A DNA stretch of 64,000 nucleotides from Nitrospirota bacterium (GTDB taxonomy: Bacteria > Nitrospirota > Leptospirillia > Leptospirillales > Leptospirillaceae). A program made the translations under genes and the position numbers. The stretch spans positions 62,001-126,000 of the forward strand of contig JAJZHW010000003.1 in the NCBI GenBank assembly GCA_021810805.1, written 5' to 3'. Under the pieces are notes generated by a model, which saw only the letters and a list, made by a program, of their open reading frames with translations, was not told the origin of the DNA and searched no databases. Positions 25,991 through 36,433 of the stretch are shown here, piece by piece (the stretch's first letter is position 1; every line of letters starts with the position of its first letter).

Positions 25991-27724
25991 TTGACTGAGA
26001 CCTTCCCCCCTTCGACGGATTTTTCCTCCTCCGGCCCCCCCCTTTTCCCGGATATTTCCCCCTCCTCTCCCTCCCTGCGGATCATTCCCTTGGGCGGACT
26101 GGGCGAAGTGGGAATGAATATGACGGTCTACGAAACGGAAGGGCGAATCATCGTCGTCGACTGCGGCGTGCTCTTCCCCGAGGATGACTTTCTGGGAATC
26201 GACCTGATCATCCCCGACTTTTCCTACCTCATGGAAAACCGGGACAGAATTCTTGGCCTCTTTCTCACCCACGGCCACGAAGACCACATCGGAGCGGTTC
26301 CCTACTTTCTCCGCGAGTTCAACGTGCCCGTCTTGGGGACCCCCCTGACCCTCGGACTGCTCGAGTCGAAGCTGAAGCAGACGAGAAAGCCAGAGGAGAT
26401 GCCGAAGCTCATCACGTTGACCCCACGACAGGAATATCTGATGGGGCCCTTCGGTGTGGAACCTGTCCGGATCACCCACTCCATTGCCGACGGGGTCGCC
26501 TTTGCCATCCGAACCTCCTCCGGCACCGTGCTTCACACCGGGGACTTCAAGATCGACCTGACGCCCATCGACGACCTCCATATCGATATCCACCGCTTCT
26601 GCTCCTTGGGCGAAGAGGGGATCGTGGCCCTCCTCTCCGACAGCACCAACTCCGAAAAGGAGGGGCTCTCCCTCTCGGAAAAGCTGGTGGGAGAGAATCT
26701 CGACCGGCTGATCAGGGACGCCCCGGGACGTGTCATCGTCTCGACCTTCTCCTCCAACATCCATCGTCTTCAGCAGGTTGCCGACGTCGCCATTCGCCAT
26801 GGCCGATCCGTCGCCTTTAACGGTCGATCCATGGAGACCAACTATCGGGTCGCCTCCGAACTGGGCCACCTGCACATTCCCGCCGAGAAGGTGATGAAGA
26901 TCGACGCCATTTCGTCGCTCCCCCCCGAGAAGGTGGCGATCCTCACCACCGGAAGCCAGGGAGAGCCCATGAGCGGCCTCTTCCGCATGGCGGTAAGCGA
27001 CCACAAGCATGTTTCCATTGGTGCCGGGGACACGGTGCTTCTCTCCTCCCGGGTCATCCCGGGAAACGAGCGGGCCATTGACCGGATCATCAACCTTCTC
27101 CTGCGAAAGGGCGCCATGGTCCACTTCCGGGCCATCTCAGACATCCACGTCTCCGGCCATGCGAGCGTGGAAGACCAGAAGCTGATGATCCGCATGCTTC
27201 GCCCCCGCCATTTTGTTCCCATCCATGGAGAGTATCGCCACCTTTCGGCACACGCGCGGACAGCCCGACGGATGGGCATTCCCCTTGACCGGATCCACCA
27301 GATCGAAAATGGGGATGTCCTCGAGATCGACGCGGAGGGGGCAAGGGTGAGCGGCCGTGTCACGGCCGGCCGAACCCTGATCGACGGCAAGAATGTCGGA
27401 GAGATCGGAGAAGGGGTGATCCGGGATCGCAAGCGACTCGCCTCCGACGGCATGGTGACCGTCGTCCTGGGCCTCTCCCGCCAGAACGGGAGCATTGTTG
27501 TGGGCCCCGAGGTTTTCTCCCGGGGGGTCGCGCCCGCGGAGCGGTCGGCCGAACTCGATGGCCTCATTCGGACACAGGTCCAGCTCGCCTTTGATGCCGC
27601 AGAACCCGAAATCCGAAGCGAAATTCCGGCGCTCAAGACCCGGATCCACAACCACCTCAGGAAATTCTTCAAAAAGCAGTTTCATCGAGATCCGATGATT
27701 CTCCCTGTCATTCTCGAGAGCTGA
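25991..27724 (+). CDS. rnj: Ribonuclease J
   Basis: Metallo-beta-lactamase/beta-CASP ribonuclease with 5'-3' exonuclease and endonuclease activities. The 577 residues contain LTHGHEDHIGA (zinc ligands), VLHTGDFKID, SDSTNSEKEG, GSQGEPMSGL and the VSGHAS...PRHFVPIHGEYRH beta-CASP region, then the C-terminal dimerisation domain. Start is TTG at 25991 with GGAG 9 bases upstream. The N-terminal ~30 residues are Ser/Pro-rich and not conserved. With RNase Y this gives a Bacillus-like RNA decay set. Confidence 0.95.
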   Translation: MTETFPPSTDFSSSGPPLFPDISPSSPSLRIIPLGGLGEVGMNMTVYETEGRIIVVDCGVLFPEDDFLGIDLIIPDFSYLMENRDRILGLFLTHGHEDHIGAVPYFLREFNVPVLGTPLTLGLLESKLKQTRKPEEMPKLITLTPRQEYLMGPFGVEPVRITHSIADGVAFAIRTSSGTVLHTGDFKIDLTPIDDLHIDIHRFCSLGEEGIVALLSDSTNSEKEGLSLSEKLVGENLDRLIRDAPGRVIVSTFSSNIHRLQQVADVAIRHGRSVAFNGRSMETNYRVASELGHLHIPAEKVMKIDAISSLPPEKVAILTTGSQGEPMSGLFRMAVSDHKHVSIGAGDTVLLSSRVIPGNERAIDRIINLLLRKGAMVHFRAISDIHVSGHASVEDQKLMIRMLRPRHFVPIHGEYRHLSAHARTARRMGIPLDRIHQIENGDVLEIDAEGARVSGRVTAGRTLIDGKNVGEIGEGVIRDRKRLASDGMVTVVLGLSRQNGSIVVGPEVFSRGVAPAERSAELDGLIRTQVQLAFDAAEPEIRSEIPALKTRIHNHLRKFFKKQFHRDPMILPVILES

Positions 27725-27728
27725 CTCC

Positions 27729-29918
27729 GTGAGCGAGATCTCGTCCTCTCCCCGGGATGCCGTCCCCAGCCACTCAGGTCGAGAACGCCATCTTCCTCTG
27801 GCCTCCCTGATCTTTGGATCCCTTGCCATCTTCTCCGCAGGGGCCCTTTACTCGGCCTCACCCGACGATCCCTCCCTCTTCACGGGGGTCAACGCCGCCC
27901 ATGCCACGAACATCTTCGGGATGGCGGGGGCCAGCCTGGCGGACCTGGCCTATGGATTTCTGGGACTTCCCTCGATTCTGCTTCCCCTTCCCCTGGGGAT
28001 CGAGGCTGTCAGACGTTTTCGACAAGCCCCCGTTCCCCTTTCCTTTTACACGGGGCTCTCCCTCCTTTTCGTCGGAGCCGGCCCCCTGCTCTCCCTCCTT
28101 GTCTCCCATCCCCTTCCCGCACCCTACCCCTCGGGAGGCAGTGCCGGAGAGGCCTTTCTCAGGGTCTTTCTTCCCCTGCTCAACCGTGCCGGAGTCTTCC
28201 TTCTCTGCGGAACACTCTCTCTGGCGGGAATGATCCTTCTCCTGCGCTCTCTCCCGCTCTCCCCGGCGGGGGTGCTCCAGCGCCTTCGTCACCGGAGGGG
28301 AGGAGGAATCTTGGAGAGGCCGCTTCCCCCGCAGGAGGCCTCTCCGATTGCGCCTCATGAGCCAGCACCGGTATCTCTTGCCGATCCGGAGCCCCTTCCC
28401 TCCCCTCCGAGGGCGCCGGAACGGGAGAGGCTCGACCCCGCCCCTCCCCGCTCCCTTCCCAAAACGGGGATCATCCTCGACATCCCTCCCGATGCGACCA
28501 CCCCGCCCCTCTCCTTTCTCGATCCTCCCCGGGAGGAGCGGGAAGACGCCTCGGAGTTCCTCCGGGAGACACAGAAGACCCTGGCCGATTTTTTCCGTGT
28601 CTATCAAGTCTCGGGACGAATGGCCGGGGCCCAGACCGGACCGGTCATCACCCTTTTCGAGTTTTCTCCGGCCCCGGGAACAAAGGTCAACCGGATTACG
28701 GGGCTGGCCAATGAGCTGGCCCTCACCCTCAAGGTTCCCCAAGTGAGGATCCAGGTTCCCGTCCCGGAAAAATCGACGGTGGGAATCGAGGTTCCGAACC
28801 CCAAGAGAACCCCGGTCGCCTTCCGGGAGATTTACGAGAGCCTCTCCTTTCGCTCGATTCCCTCCCCTCTGGCGCTGGCCATCGGCAAGACCGTCGCGGG
28901 AGAGCCCTATGCCGCCGACCTGGCCCGCATGCCCCACCTTTTGGTGGCCGGGGCCACCGGAACCGGGAAGTCCGTCTGCCTGAATGGACTCATCGCGAGC
29001 CTTCTCATGAAAAACCCTCCGGAGAATGTCCGGCTGCTCATGATCGACCCCAAGCGTCTGGAGATGGCCCCCTATGAGGGGATCCCCCACCTGCTCGGAC
29101 CGGTGGTCACCGAACCTGCCGTGGCCGTGGGCCGCCTCCGCTCCCTCGTCACCGAGATGCTCCGCCGCTACGACCTCATGAAAGACGAAGGAGTGAAGAA
29201 CATTGCAGAATACCGGAAGGTCGTCCCCCCGGAAAAAGCCTTTCCCTATATTGTCGTCGTGATCGACGAGCTTGCTGACCTCATGCTGGCCCAGAAGAAA
29301 GAGGTCGAGCCTCCGATCATTCGTCTGGCACAGATGGCCCGGGCCGCAGGGATTCACCTTGTCCTCGCCACCCAGCGCCCCTCGGCCCAGGTCGTCACCG
29401 GCCTCATCAAGACAAATATCCCCACCAAGATCGCCTTCCAGGTGGGAAGCCAGATCGACTCCCGGGTCATTCTCGATACCGGGGGAGCGGAGTTCCTTCT
29501 GGGCGCCGGGGACATGCTGATCAAGCCCCCCGGCTCCGACGTGGTGAGACGGCTTCATGGCTCCTATATTTCGGAGGACGAGGTGGGCCGCATCGTGGCA
29601 TTCTGGAGGCGCGTCCCTCCCCCCCCGCCCCTTCCGGAGGAGGCGCGACTCCTCTCGGGAGGAGGATCCGGAAACGCCGAGGGGGGAGAGTCCTCGGGCG
29701 AGAACGACCCCGAAGAGGAGGGTCTCTACCAGGAAGCCCTTGCCGTGGTCGTTCGCCAGAAGAAGGCCTCCACCTCCCTCATCCAACGCCATCTGAGAAT
29801 TGGCTACAACAGGGCCGCCCGGCTCATCGACCGCATGGAAGAGGAGGGGATCATCGGCCCCTCCGACGGAACGAGCCGCCCCCGCCCACTCCTGAAAGGA
29901 TCCGAACACCATGAATAG
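27729..29918 (+). CDS. ftsK: DNA translocase FtsK
   Basis: Septal DNA pump that clears chromosome dimers at division. The 729 residues have four hydrophobic N-terminal helices (to about 185), a Pro-rich linker, an alpha/beta motor with Walker A GATGTGKSVCLN (about 413-424), Walker B VVVIDELADLML and a C-terminal winged-helix gamma domain (about 660-725, QEALAVVVRQKKASTSLIQRHLRIGYNRAA). GTG start 4 bases after rnj. The short linker resembles SpoIIIE/FtsK forms rather than the long E. coli type. Confidence 0.95.
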   Translation: MSEISSSPRDAVPSHSGRERHLPLASLIFGSLAIFSAGALYSASPDDPSLFTGVNAAHATNIFGMAGASLADLAYGFLGLPSILLPLPLGIEAVRRFRQAPVPLSFYTGLSLLFVGAGPLLSLLVSHPLPAPYPSGGSAGEAFLRVFLPLLNRAGVFLLCGTLSLAGMILLLRSLPLSPAGVLQRLRHRRGGGILERPLPPQEASPIAPHEPAPVSLADPEPLPSPPRAPERERLDPAPPRSLPKTGIILDIPPDATTPPLSFLDPPREEREDASEFLRETQKTLADFFRVYQVSGRMAGAQTGPVITLFEFSPAPGTKVNRITGLANELALTLKVPQVRIQVPVPEKSTVGIEVPNPKRTPVAFREIYESLSFRSIPSPLALAIGKTVAGEPYAADLARMPHLLVAGATGTGKSVCLNGLIASLLMKNPPENVRLLMIDPKRLEMAPYEGIPHLLGPVVTEPAVAVGRLRSLVTEMLRRYDLMKDEGVKNIAEYRKVVPPEKAFPYIVVVIDELADLMLAQKKEVEPPIIRLAQMARAAGIHLVLATQRPSAQVVTGLIKTNIPTKIAFQVGSQIDSRVILDTGGAEFLLGAGDMLIKPPGSDVVRRLHGSYISEDEVGRIVAFWRRVPPPPPLPEEARLLSGGGSGNAEGGESSGENDPEEEGLYQEALAVVVRQKKASTSLIQRHLRIGYNRAARLIDRMEEEGIIGPSDGTSRPRPLLKGSEHHE

Positions 29919-30609
29919 CTCACGCTCTTACGCTCTTGCCCCGGTGACCCTGCTCCTTTTCGCCGGACTCCTTTTGCTCCCGGCACTCCCGGTCGCCTCG
30001 GCCGAGGAATCCCTTTCTGCCAAACAGGAGCTCTCCCTCCTCGTCTCCCGCGTCAAGTCGGGAGAGGGCTTCCAATCCCACTTTGTCCAGTCGCTCACGG
30101 CCCCCGGGGCCAAGAAAACCCTTTCGAAGGGGACATTGGTTTACCGGGCTCCGGGCAAGATGCTGCTCCGGTATTCCGACCCCGAAGGGCAATGGCTCAG
30201 CCTTGACGGCAACCATATGGCCCTCTACGTTCCCCAGAACCGCCAGGTGCTACTCCGAACCATCAGAAAACACCGGATCCCGGAGACTCCCGCCATTCTG
30301 CTGGCATCGATCCCCCAGATTTCGAAGTGGTTCTTCGTCAAACCCATCGAATCAGGCGATGTGCCGCCGGGCGCCCCCCTCTCCTTGGTCCTGATCCCCC
30401 GCCATCCCGACCCGCATCTGGCCCAGGCGACGCTGACGCTCAAGAAAGGGACGGGAACCCTCACCCGCCTTCTCTTCATGGAGCAAAACGGCACGCGCCT
30501 TTCGATTCGCCTGGAGGGGTTCAAGGTCCTGGCTCATGTCCAACAAAAGGATCTCGCGGTCTCCGTCCCTCCCGGGACGACGGCCGCCAAGATTCCGGGG
30601 GCCTTCTGA
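29911..30609 (+). CDS. lolA: Outer-membrane lipoprotein carrier protein LolA
   Basis: Periplasmic chaperone ferrying lipoproteins from LolCDE to the outer membrane. The 232 residues start with a signal peptide (about 1-31, ending LPVASA), followed by LolA-fold features: [45 protein letters not shown]. It overlaps ftsK by 8 bases, and its TGA shares a base with the uvrA ATG. Similarity is at family level; LolA sequences are generally divergent. Confidence 0.82.
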   Translation: MNSSRSYALAPVTLLLFAGLLLLPALPVASAEESLSAKQELSLLVSRVKSGEGFQSHFVQSLTAPGAKKTLSKGTLVYRAPGKMLLRYSDPEGQWLSLDGNHMALYVPQNRQVLLRTIRKHRIPETPAILLASIPQISKWFFVKPIESGDVPPGAPLSLVLIPRHPDPHLAQATLTLKKGTGTLTRLLFMEQNGTRLSIRLEGFKVLAHVQQKDLAVSVPPGTTAAKIPGAF

Positions 30610-33503
30610 TGGCCCGGAAGACCTCGCCGCAGGTAACTTCCGCAGGGATGATCTCGCTTCGGGGGGTTCGCCAGCACAACCTTAAGAACCTCGATCTCGA
30701 CATTCCAAGACATTGTCTGGTGGTCATCACCGGGCTCTCCGGCTCGGGAAAGAGTTCGCTGGCCTTCGACACCCTCTACGCCGAAGGGCAGCGCCGCTAC
30801 GTGGAGTCTCTCTCCGCTTATGTCCGTCAGTTTCTCGAAATGATGGACAAGCCCGACGTCGACTCCATCGAGGGGCTCTCCCCCGCCATCGCCATCGACC
30901 AGAAGGTCACCTCGCGCAATCCCCGCTCCACCGTCGGCACGGTCACGGAGATCCATGACTACCTGCGTCTTCTCTATGCCCGGGCAGGTCATCCCCATTG
31001 CCCCGTCTGCGGACGTCCTGTCACCCCGCAAACGGTCTCCCAGATGGTGGACCAGATCCAGGCCATGGCCGAGGGCACCCGATTCATGATTCTGGCTCCC
31101 TCCATCACCGGACGGAAGGGGGAATACCGCAAAGAGCTGGCCAGGATCGCCAGGGACGGTTTTACCCGGGTCCGCCTCGACAAGGTCGTGCACGACCTCG
31201 AGGACGTTCCCGAGATCGACAAGAAGCGGGCCCACACCCTTGAAATCGTCATCGACCGCCTTTCGGTACGGCCCGATATGGGACAGCGGCTCGCCGACAG
31301 CCTCGAGACTGGACTTCGGGAGGGACAGGGGAGGGTCGTCCTCTTCCTGCCCGAAGGGCGCGCCCCGGGTGCCGCCCCCGAAGAGATCATCCTGTCGGAG
31401 GCCGAAGCCTGCACCGTCTGCAACATCAGCCTCCCGGAGCTCGCGCCCAAGCTCTTCAGCTTCAACTCCCCCTACGGGGCCTGCCCCGAATGTCTCGGCA
31501 TCGGATCCCTCATGGAGGTGGACCCCGCCCTCCTGATTCCCCATCCCGACCTCTCCCTCTCCGAAGGGGGGATCAAGCTTCTCGAAAGCCGGAATATGGG
31601 GGCGATCCGAACCCGGGTCCTGAAGTTCATGGAAGAGCGGGGAGTCTCTCCCGTCACCCCGTTTGCCCGCATGGATCCGTCCTTCTTCCAGGAGCTCCTC
31701 CATGGAACTCCCCACGAGGCGGAGGGGAAGGGCGCCTCGGGGCGCTCCCTGAAAAAAGGGCACTTCGAGGGGCTGGTCCCCATGCTGGGCGAAATCCACA
31801 AGCGGGGTCAGATGGGTGCCTGGGCCCGCGCCGAACTCGAATCGGTCCTCTCCGAGAAGCCCTGTCCGTCCTGCCACGGAGCCCGGCTCAAACCCGAGAG
31901 CCTCGCCGTAACGGTGGGAGGGCTCAATGTCCATCAGTTTTCGGAGCTGTCGGTCAGGGAGGCCCTTCAAACCATCGACACCCTCCACCTCACCCCCAAA
32001 GAGGAGCAAATTGCCCGCAAGGTTCTCCGGGAGATCCGAAGCCGCCTCAACTTCCTGGCCGAGGTGGGAGTGGACTACCTGACCCTCTCGCGCTCGGCTC
32101 AGACCCTCTCGGGGGGCGAATCCCAGCGCATCAGGCTGGCAACCCAGATCGGCGCCGGTCTGACGGGGGTCCTCTATATCCTCGACGAACCCTCCATCGG
32201 CCTCCACCCCCGGGACAACAAGAAACTCCTGGAAACGCTCTTTCACCTTCGGGATCTGGGGAACTCGGTCATTGTCGTCGAGCATGACGAAGAGACAATC
32301 TCCCGCGCCGATCACGTCATCGACATGGGCCCCGGAGCCGGACGATACGGGGGAGAGATCCTTGCCCAGGGAACCCCACAGGAGATCACCAAAGATCCCG
32401 CATCGATCACCGGCCGCTATCTCTCCGGAGAGCGCAGGATCGAGCGGCGATCCCCCTCCCGTTTGGCCAAAGGGTCCCTGACGGTGGTGGGGGCCACCGA
32501 ACACAATCTCAAGGGGATCGACGTGGAGATCCCCCTGGGCCTTCTTACCGTGGTCACCGGGGTCTCCGGGTCGGGCAAGAGCACCCTCGTCCTCGACGTT
32601 CTCTACAACCGGCTGGCCCGACTTTTCTATGGCAGCCGGGAACGTCCCGGACAATGTCGGGAGATCCGGGGCGTGGACCGGATCGACAAGGTTGTCCACA
32701 TCGACCAGACACCCATCGGACGGACCCCCCGCTCCAATCCCGCCACATACACAGGTCTTTTCACTCCGGTTCGAGAGCTCTACTCCCAGGTTCCCGAATC
32801 CCGGGCGCGGGGATACGATCCCGGGCGCTTCAGCTTCAACGTGAAGGGGGGAAGGTGCGAGGCCTGCCAGGGGGACGGAGTCCTGAAGATCGAGATGCAC
32901 TTTCTTCCGGATGTCTATGTGGTGTGTGACCTTTGCCACGGAGCCCGCTACAACCGGGAGACCCTCGAGATCCGCTACCGGGGGAAAAACATTGCGGAGA
33001 TCCTCGAGATGTCCGTCGACGAGGCCCGGGACTTCTTCACGGCCATCCCCTCCATCGCGGGCAAGCTCGACACACTCAAGGAGGTGGGGCTGGGATACAT
33101 CCACCTGGGCCAATCGGCCACCACCCTTTCCGGGGGAGAGGCCCAGAGGGTCAAGCTCTCTCGCGAGCTCTCCCGGAGAGCCACCGGGAGCACCCTCTAC
33201 ATTCTGGACGAGCCCACCACGGGACTTCACTTTGCCGACATCCAGAAGCTTCTGGACACCCTCGACGCCTTGGTCGATGCCGGCAACACCGTCGTCGTCA
33301 TCGAACACAATATCGACGTCATCGCCAATGCCGACCATCTGATCGATCTCGGCCCCGAAGGCGGCGACAAGGGGGGGCAGGTCATCGTCTGCGGCTCCCC
33401 CCGGGAGGTCATGGACCACGCCACATCCTATACGGGCCAAGCCCTCCGGGAGCATCTGGCTCGCCGGCCTCCTCCCCCCTCCCCCCGGGCCCGGAAAAAA
33501 TGA
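30609..33503 (+). CDS. uvrA: Excinuclease ABC subunit A
   Basis: DNA damage sensor of nucleotide excision repair, an ABC-type ATPase dimer. The 964 residues have two P-loops (GLSGSGKSS near residue 42 and GVSGSGKST), two LSGGE signatures ([12 protein letters not shown] and [11 protein letters not shown] contexts), and zinc-binding CxxC groups at [27 protein letters not shown] and [18 protein letters not shown]. The ATG at 30609 overlaps the lolA stop by one base. An open frame back to 30327 is an overlap artefact. Confidence 0.97.
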   Translation: MARKTSPQVTSAGMISLRGVRQHNLKNLDLDIPRHCLVVITGLSGSGKSSLAFDTLYAEGQRRYVESLSAYVRQFLEMMDKPDVDSIEGLSPAIAIDQKVTSRNPRSTVGTVTEIHDYLRLLYARAGHPHCPVCGRPVTPQTVSQMVDQIQAMAEGTRFMILAPSITGRKGEYRKELARIARDGFTRVRLDKVVHDLEDVPEIDKKRAHTLEIVIDRLSVRPDMGQRLADSLETGLREGQGRVVLFLPEGRAPGAAPEEIILSEAEACTVCNISLPELAPKLFSFNSPYGACPECLGIGSLMEVDPALLIPHPDLSLSEGGIKLLESRNMGAIRTRVLKFMEERGVSPVTPFARMDPSFFQELLHGTPHEAEGKGASGRSLKKGHFEGLVPMLGEIHKRGQMGAWARAELESVLSEKPCPSCHGARLKPESLAVTVGGLNVHQFSELSVREALQTIDTLHLTPKEEQIARKVLREIRSRLNFLAEVGVDYLTLSRSAQTLSGGESQRIRLATQIGAGLTGVLYILDEPSIGLHPRDNKKLLETLFHLRDLGNSVIVVEHDEETISRADHVIDMGPGAGRYGGEILAQGTPQEITKDPASITGRYLSGERRIERRSPSRLAKGSLTVVGATEHNLKGIDVEIPLGLLTVVTGVSGSGKSTLVLDVLYNRLARLFYGSRERPGQCREIRGVDRIDKVVHIDQTPIGRTPRSNPATYTGLFTPVRELYSQVPESRARGYDPGRFSFNVKGGRCEACQGDGVLKIEMHFLPDVYVVCDLCHGARYNRETLEIRYRGKNIAEILEMSVDEARDFFTAIPSIAGKLDTLKEVGLGYIHLGQSATTLSGGEAQRVKLSRELSRRATGSTLYILDEPTTGLHFADIQKLLDTLDALVDAGNTVVVIEHNIDVIANADHLIDLGPEGGDKGGQVIVCGSPREVMDHATSYTGQALREHLARRPPPPSPRARKK

Positions 33504-34411
33504 GCCAATCCCCCGGGCTGGCCTCCCGCCTCCTGCCCTCCACCCCTCTGACGATCCTCCTCGTGGCCTTTGGGGTCAACATGTCGCTGGCCCTTTTAAA
33601 GATCCTCTGGGGCCACCGGATCCACTCCGTAGGGATGCTGGCCGACGGCTACCATGCCCTTCTCGACTCCGCCTCCGATCTCATCTGTCTCCTCGGATCC
33701 TTTGCGGCCAAGCGGCCTCCCGACAGCGACCACCCCTACGGCCACTATAAATATGAGCCCCTTACCCAGGCCGCAGTGGGCCTCCTGCTTTTTTTCACAG
33801 GCTATGAAGTCCTCTCCCACAGCTACGACGAATTTGTCCTCCATCTCCACCCCCATGCCACACTTTCTGCGGGTGTCGTGATGGGAGTCTCGATCCTTCT
33901 CCAATCCCTCCTTTACATCGGAGAAAAACGGGTCCTCAAGATCACCGGAGACGGGATCGTCGGAGCCGATGCCACCCACATCAAGTCGGATCTTTTGGCC
34001 TCGGGCTCCGTGCTGGTGGGTCTTTTCCTCTCGGCCCACGGACTCTCGTCGGCCGATCCTCTTGTGGGTGTTCTGATCGCCGGCTTTATCGGCCATGCCG
34101 GCTACCACCTTCTCCGAGAGGGGGCCATCGTCCTTTCCGACACCTCTCCGCTTCCCCCCGACGAGATCATCGCCCTCGTCCGCACTGTCCCCGGCGTTGT
34201 GGCCTGCCACACCATCCGCGCACGGGGATCGAAAAATCGTATTACAATGGATCTGACAGTCGACGTCCCGGGGGAGATGTCCGTCCGGGAATCCCACGCC
34301 ATCGCGGACCGGATCGAACTTGCCATCCACTCCCGATATCCCGCCGTCGCCGACGTCGTTGTCCACATCGAACCCGACAAGGAGGTTTTTCATGCGTCCC
34401 GTTTCCCTTGA
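33500..34411 (+). CDS. Cation diffusion facilitator transporter
   Basis: Inner-membrane proton/divalent-cation antiporter of the CDF family (Zn2+, Fe2+ or similar). The 303 residues have about six transmembrane helices and both metal-site helices: ADGYHALLDSASDL (TM2) and GADATHIKSDLLAS (TM5), with the YGHYKYEPL motif between. A cytoplasmic C-terminal domain follows (VVACHTIRARGSKNRITMDLTVDV). The ATG overlaps the uvrA stop by 4 bases (ATGA). The transported metal cannot be told from sequence. Confidence 0.9.
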   Translation: MSQSPGLASRLLPSTPLTILLVAFGVNMSLALLKILWGHRIHSVGMLADGYHALLDSASDLICLLGSFAAKRPPDSDHPYGHYKYEPLTQAAVGLLLFFTGYEVLSHSYDEFVLHLHPHATLSAGVVMGVSILLQSLLYIGEKRVLKITGDGIVGADATHIKSDLLASGSVLVGLFLSAHGLSSADPLVGVLIAGFIGHAGYHLLREGAIVLSDTSPLPPDEIIALVRTVPGVVACHTIRARGSKNRITMDLTVDVPGEMSVRESHAIADRIELAIHSRYPAVADVVVHIEPDKEVFHASRFP

Positions 34412-35420
34412 CAGGATCAACCCCGCCGCTCCCTTTGCCATCACCATGGGGGACCCCGCCGGCATCGGGCCGGAGATTATCGTGAAAGGATGGACCGCCA
34501 AGGACATCGCCCGGATCCGGAAGGTCGTAATCGGGGACCTGGACCTGATCTCGGCCACAGCCAAATCCTATAATCCCGGGCTCCTCGTCCAGGAGGTCAA
34601 AACCCCCGAGGAGGTCTCGGAGGATCCCAATGTCCTGTCCGTCCTTGTTCCTCCGGGAACGCAAAACATCGACCCCGTCACCCCCGGCCAACCCTCCGTC
34701 GCCTCCGGACGATGGGCCTATAGCTGCGTGAAGATGGCCGTCGACCTGGCCCGGGCGCGACGGATTGCCGCCATGACCACCGCCCCCCTCACCAAGGTGG
34801 CACTCCGGGCGGCAGGCTACAACTATCCCGGCCACACCGAGCTGATCGCGGATCTCTGCGGGAGCCCCCGGGTCGGGATGATGCTGGTGGGAGGACCCCT
34901 TCGGGTCATCCTGGTCACCATTCACATCGCGCTTCGGGAGGTCGCAGGCCAGCTGACCAAGGAGAGGGAGCTCGACACCATCCGTCTGGCCGCCGAAGCC
35001 CTCGATCTTCTGGGCGTGACCGAGACAAAGATCGCCGTGGCAGCCTTGAATCCCCACGCCGGAGAGTCCTCACTCTTTGGCGACGAGGAAGAGCGGATCA
35101 TCTTCCCCGCCGTCATGGAGGCCCGGGCCGAGGGGCTCGACGTGGAAGGGCCCGTTCCTGCCGATACCCTCTTCCATCGGACCTCCCGCGGGGACTTTGC
35201 CATCGTGGTGGCCCAATACCATGATCAGGGGCTCATCCCCCTCAAGCTGATGGGGTTCGGCAAGGCGGTCAACGTGACGATCGGCCTCCCCATCCTCCGG
35301 ACCTCCGTGGACCATGGCACAGCCTACAACATTGTCGGAAAAGGCCTGGCCCAGCCGGGCTCCATGGTGGAAGCCATCCGGCTCGCAGGAAGCATCGTCG
35401 ACCGCCATGCACCCCGCTGA
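34392..35420 (+). CDS. pdxA: 4-hydroxythreonine-4-phosphate dehydrogenase
   Basis: NAD-dependent enzyme of DXP-dependent pyridoxal phosphate synthesis; its co-substrate DXP also comes from Dxs in this window. The 342 residues include ITMGDPAGIGPEII, ATTAPLTK-like MTTAPLTKVAL, GHTELIADL, LNPHAGE and AQYHDQGLIPLKL, which supply the metal-binding His residues. The ATG at 34392 has GGAGG six bases upstream and lies 20 bases inside the transporter gene. A longer frame from 34320 is not favoured. Confidence 0.94.
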   Translation: MRPVSLDRINPAAPFAITMGDPAGIGPEIIVKGWTAKDIARIRKVVIGDLDLISATAKSYNPGLLVQEVKTPEEVSEDPNVLSVLVPPGTQNIDPVTPGQPSVASGRWAYSCVKMAVDLARARRIAAMTTAPLTKVALRAAGYNYPGHTELIADLCGSPRVGMMLVGGPLRVILVTIHIALREVAGQLTKERELDTIRLAAEALDLLGVTETKIAVAALNPHAGESSLFGDEEERIIFPAVMEARAEGLDVEGPVPADTLFHRTSRGDFAIVVAQYHDQGLIPLKLMGFGKAVNVTIGLPILRTSVDHGTAYNIVGKGLAQPGSMVEAIRLAGSIVDRHAPR

Positions 35421-35449
35421 TCAAGAAAAAGGAGAACCAGGAGAGGAAT

Positions 35450-35474
35450 GACGGGAGAAGCCTTCCCGTCTTCA
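35450..35474 (+). terminator. Hairpin after pdxA
   Basis: GACGGGA (35450-35456) pairs with TCCCGTC (35464-35470) across a 7-base loop, followed by TTCATGTT. The T-run is weak. It would end the ksgA-to-pdxA run. No clear promoter was found in the remaining 110 bases before the next gene. Confidence 0.45.
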
Positions 35475-35581
35475 TGTTGCAAGTGATCCCCCTCCCCTCA
35501 ACTTTTGATCCGATCTGCCGATGAGTGACTTGTGAACAGGTTTCATTGGGACAAAAGTCATCTCAACACAAGGAGCGAATA

Positions 35582-36220
35582 ATGATCACCTCAAAGAAAG
35601 CCATCGGTGGCCTCTCGGCTTTTCTTCTGACGGCCACCCTCATTCTGGCCGGGGCACTCTTCCCTGCCCGGTCCTGGGCCGTCACATCGGCCCCCGGCGT
35701 CTGGGATCTGATGGTCTTCGGCAACTACGACATGGTCAGCCCCAACACGGGGAGCGTCAATTCATCTTCATCCACCCCCACATGGAACAACATGATGGAC
35801 AACGGCTATGGGGCAGGGCTCGGCGTCGCCTACTGGTTCAACGATACGATCGCCTTCCGCTTCGAGGTCCAGGGAAACTTTTTCTCGGGAGCGGGAACGG
35901 AGAAGGGGACCGCCTTGGAGTCGGCCCCGATCACGGGGGGATTTGAGGCGAAGCTCTACGGGGACACCGACTATTACCTTTACGCCCTGGTGGACGCCGG
36001 AGCGGCCTACGAGCTCTCCCTTCCCAACACATCCTCTCCCGCCATGTCCGCCACGGGACAGACCAACGCCTGGTCCTCTTACGGGGACGTGGGGCTTGGA
36101 CTCAATCTCGACTACGTCTTTGTGGAGGCCAAATTTGCCTATCTGATGGACTTCCTTCCGAAGACAGCCGGACAGAATGCCCTCTGGTACATTCCGGTCA
36201 CGGCAGGCTTTAACTTCTAG
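35582..36220 (+). CDS. Small outer-membrane beta-barrel protein, unassigned
   Basis: Exported 212-residue protein with a signal peptide (about 1-35, ending ARSWA), then alternating amphipathic strands rich in Gly, Tyr and Ser (YGAGLGVAYWFNDTIAFRFEVQGNFF, TDYYLYALVDAGAAYEL, VGLGLNLDYVFVEAKFAYLMDF) and a C-terminal Phe (AGFNF), the usual BAM recognition ending. It resembles OmpW/OprF-like 8-strand barrels in form, but no family is assigned. The ATG at 35582 has AAGGAG upstream. It has its own downstream terminator, so it is probably monocistronic. Confidence 0.82.
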   Translation: MITSKKAIGGLSAFLLTATLILAGALFPARSWAVTSAPGVWDLMVFGNYDMVSPNTGSVNSSSSTPTWNNMMDNGYGAGLGVAYWFNDTIAFRFEVQGNFFSGAGTEKGTALESAPITGGFEAKLYGDTDYYLYALVDAGAAYELSLPNTSSPAMSATGQTNAWSSYGDVGLGLNLDYVFVEAKFAYLMDFLPKTAGQNALWYIPVTAGFNF

Positions 36221-36236
36221 CCACAGAGCGATACGA

Positions 36237-36260
36237 GAGGGGGGATCTCCCCCCTCCTTT
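36237..36260 (+). terminator. Terminator after the beta-barrel gene
   Basis: GAGGGGGG (36237-36244), a 4-base loop and CCCCCCTC (36249-36256), followed by CTTT. It lies 16 bases after the stop codon. Confidence 0.7.
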
Positions 36261-36356
36261 CAGGGAGCTTCTCTCTTTCCCTCACTTTTTCAAAGCTTCG
36301 TATCGGGAGAAAATCTTCTCTGTCGATAAAAAATCCTGACAACTTTCTCCGCCCCC

Positions 36357-36385
36357 TTGCGAATCCCCGCAAGCTTTGGTAGCTT
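36357..36385 (+). promoter_or_regulatory. Possible promoter of the His/Lys-rich protein gene
   Basis: TTGCGA (36357-36362), 17 bases, TAGCTT (36380-36385). The -35 overlaps a small hairpin (CTTGCG/CGCAAG). The match is moderate, and the position 49 bases before the ATG is suitable. Confidence 0.35.
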
Positions 36386-36433
36386 ATTTCTTGCCGTGTG
36401 ATCCATTACCCCACCCCTTTTCAAGGAGTCTCA

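Noticed and set aside
27858-29912. 684-codon open frame on the minus strand opposite ftsK
   Set aside because: Mirror of ftsK codon bias; the plus-strand frame has all family motifs.
30327-30608. N-terminal extension of uvrA
   Set aside because: Lies inside lolA in another frame; the ATG at 30609 matches the conserved start and the TGATG overlap.
30534-33455. 973-codon open frame on the minus strand opposite uvrA
   Set aside because: Entirely antisense to uvrA, with no domain similarity, despite its striking length.
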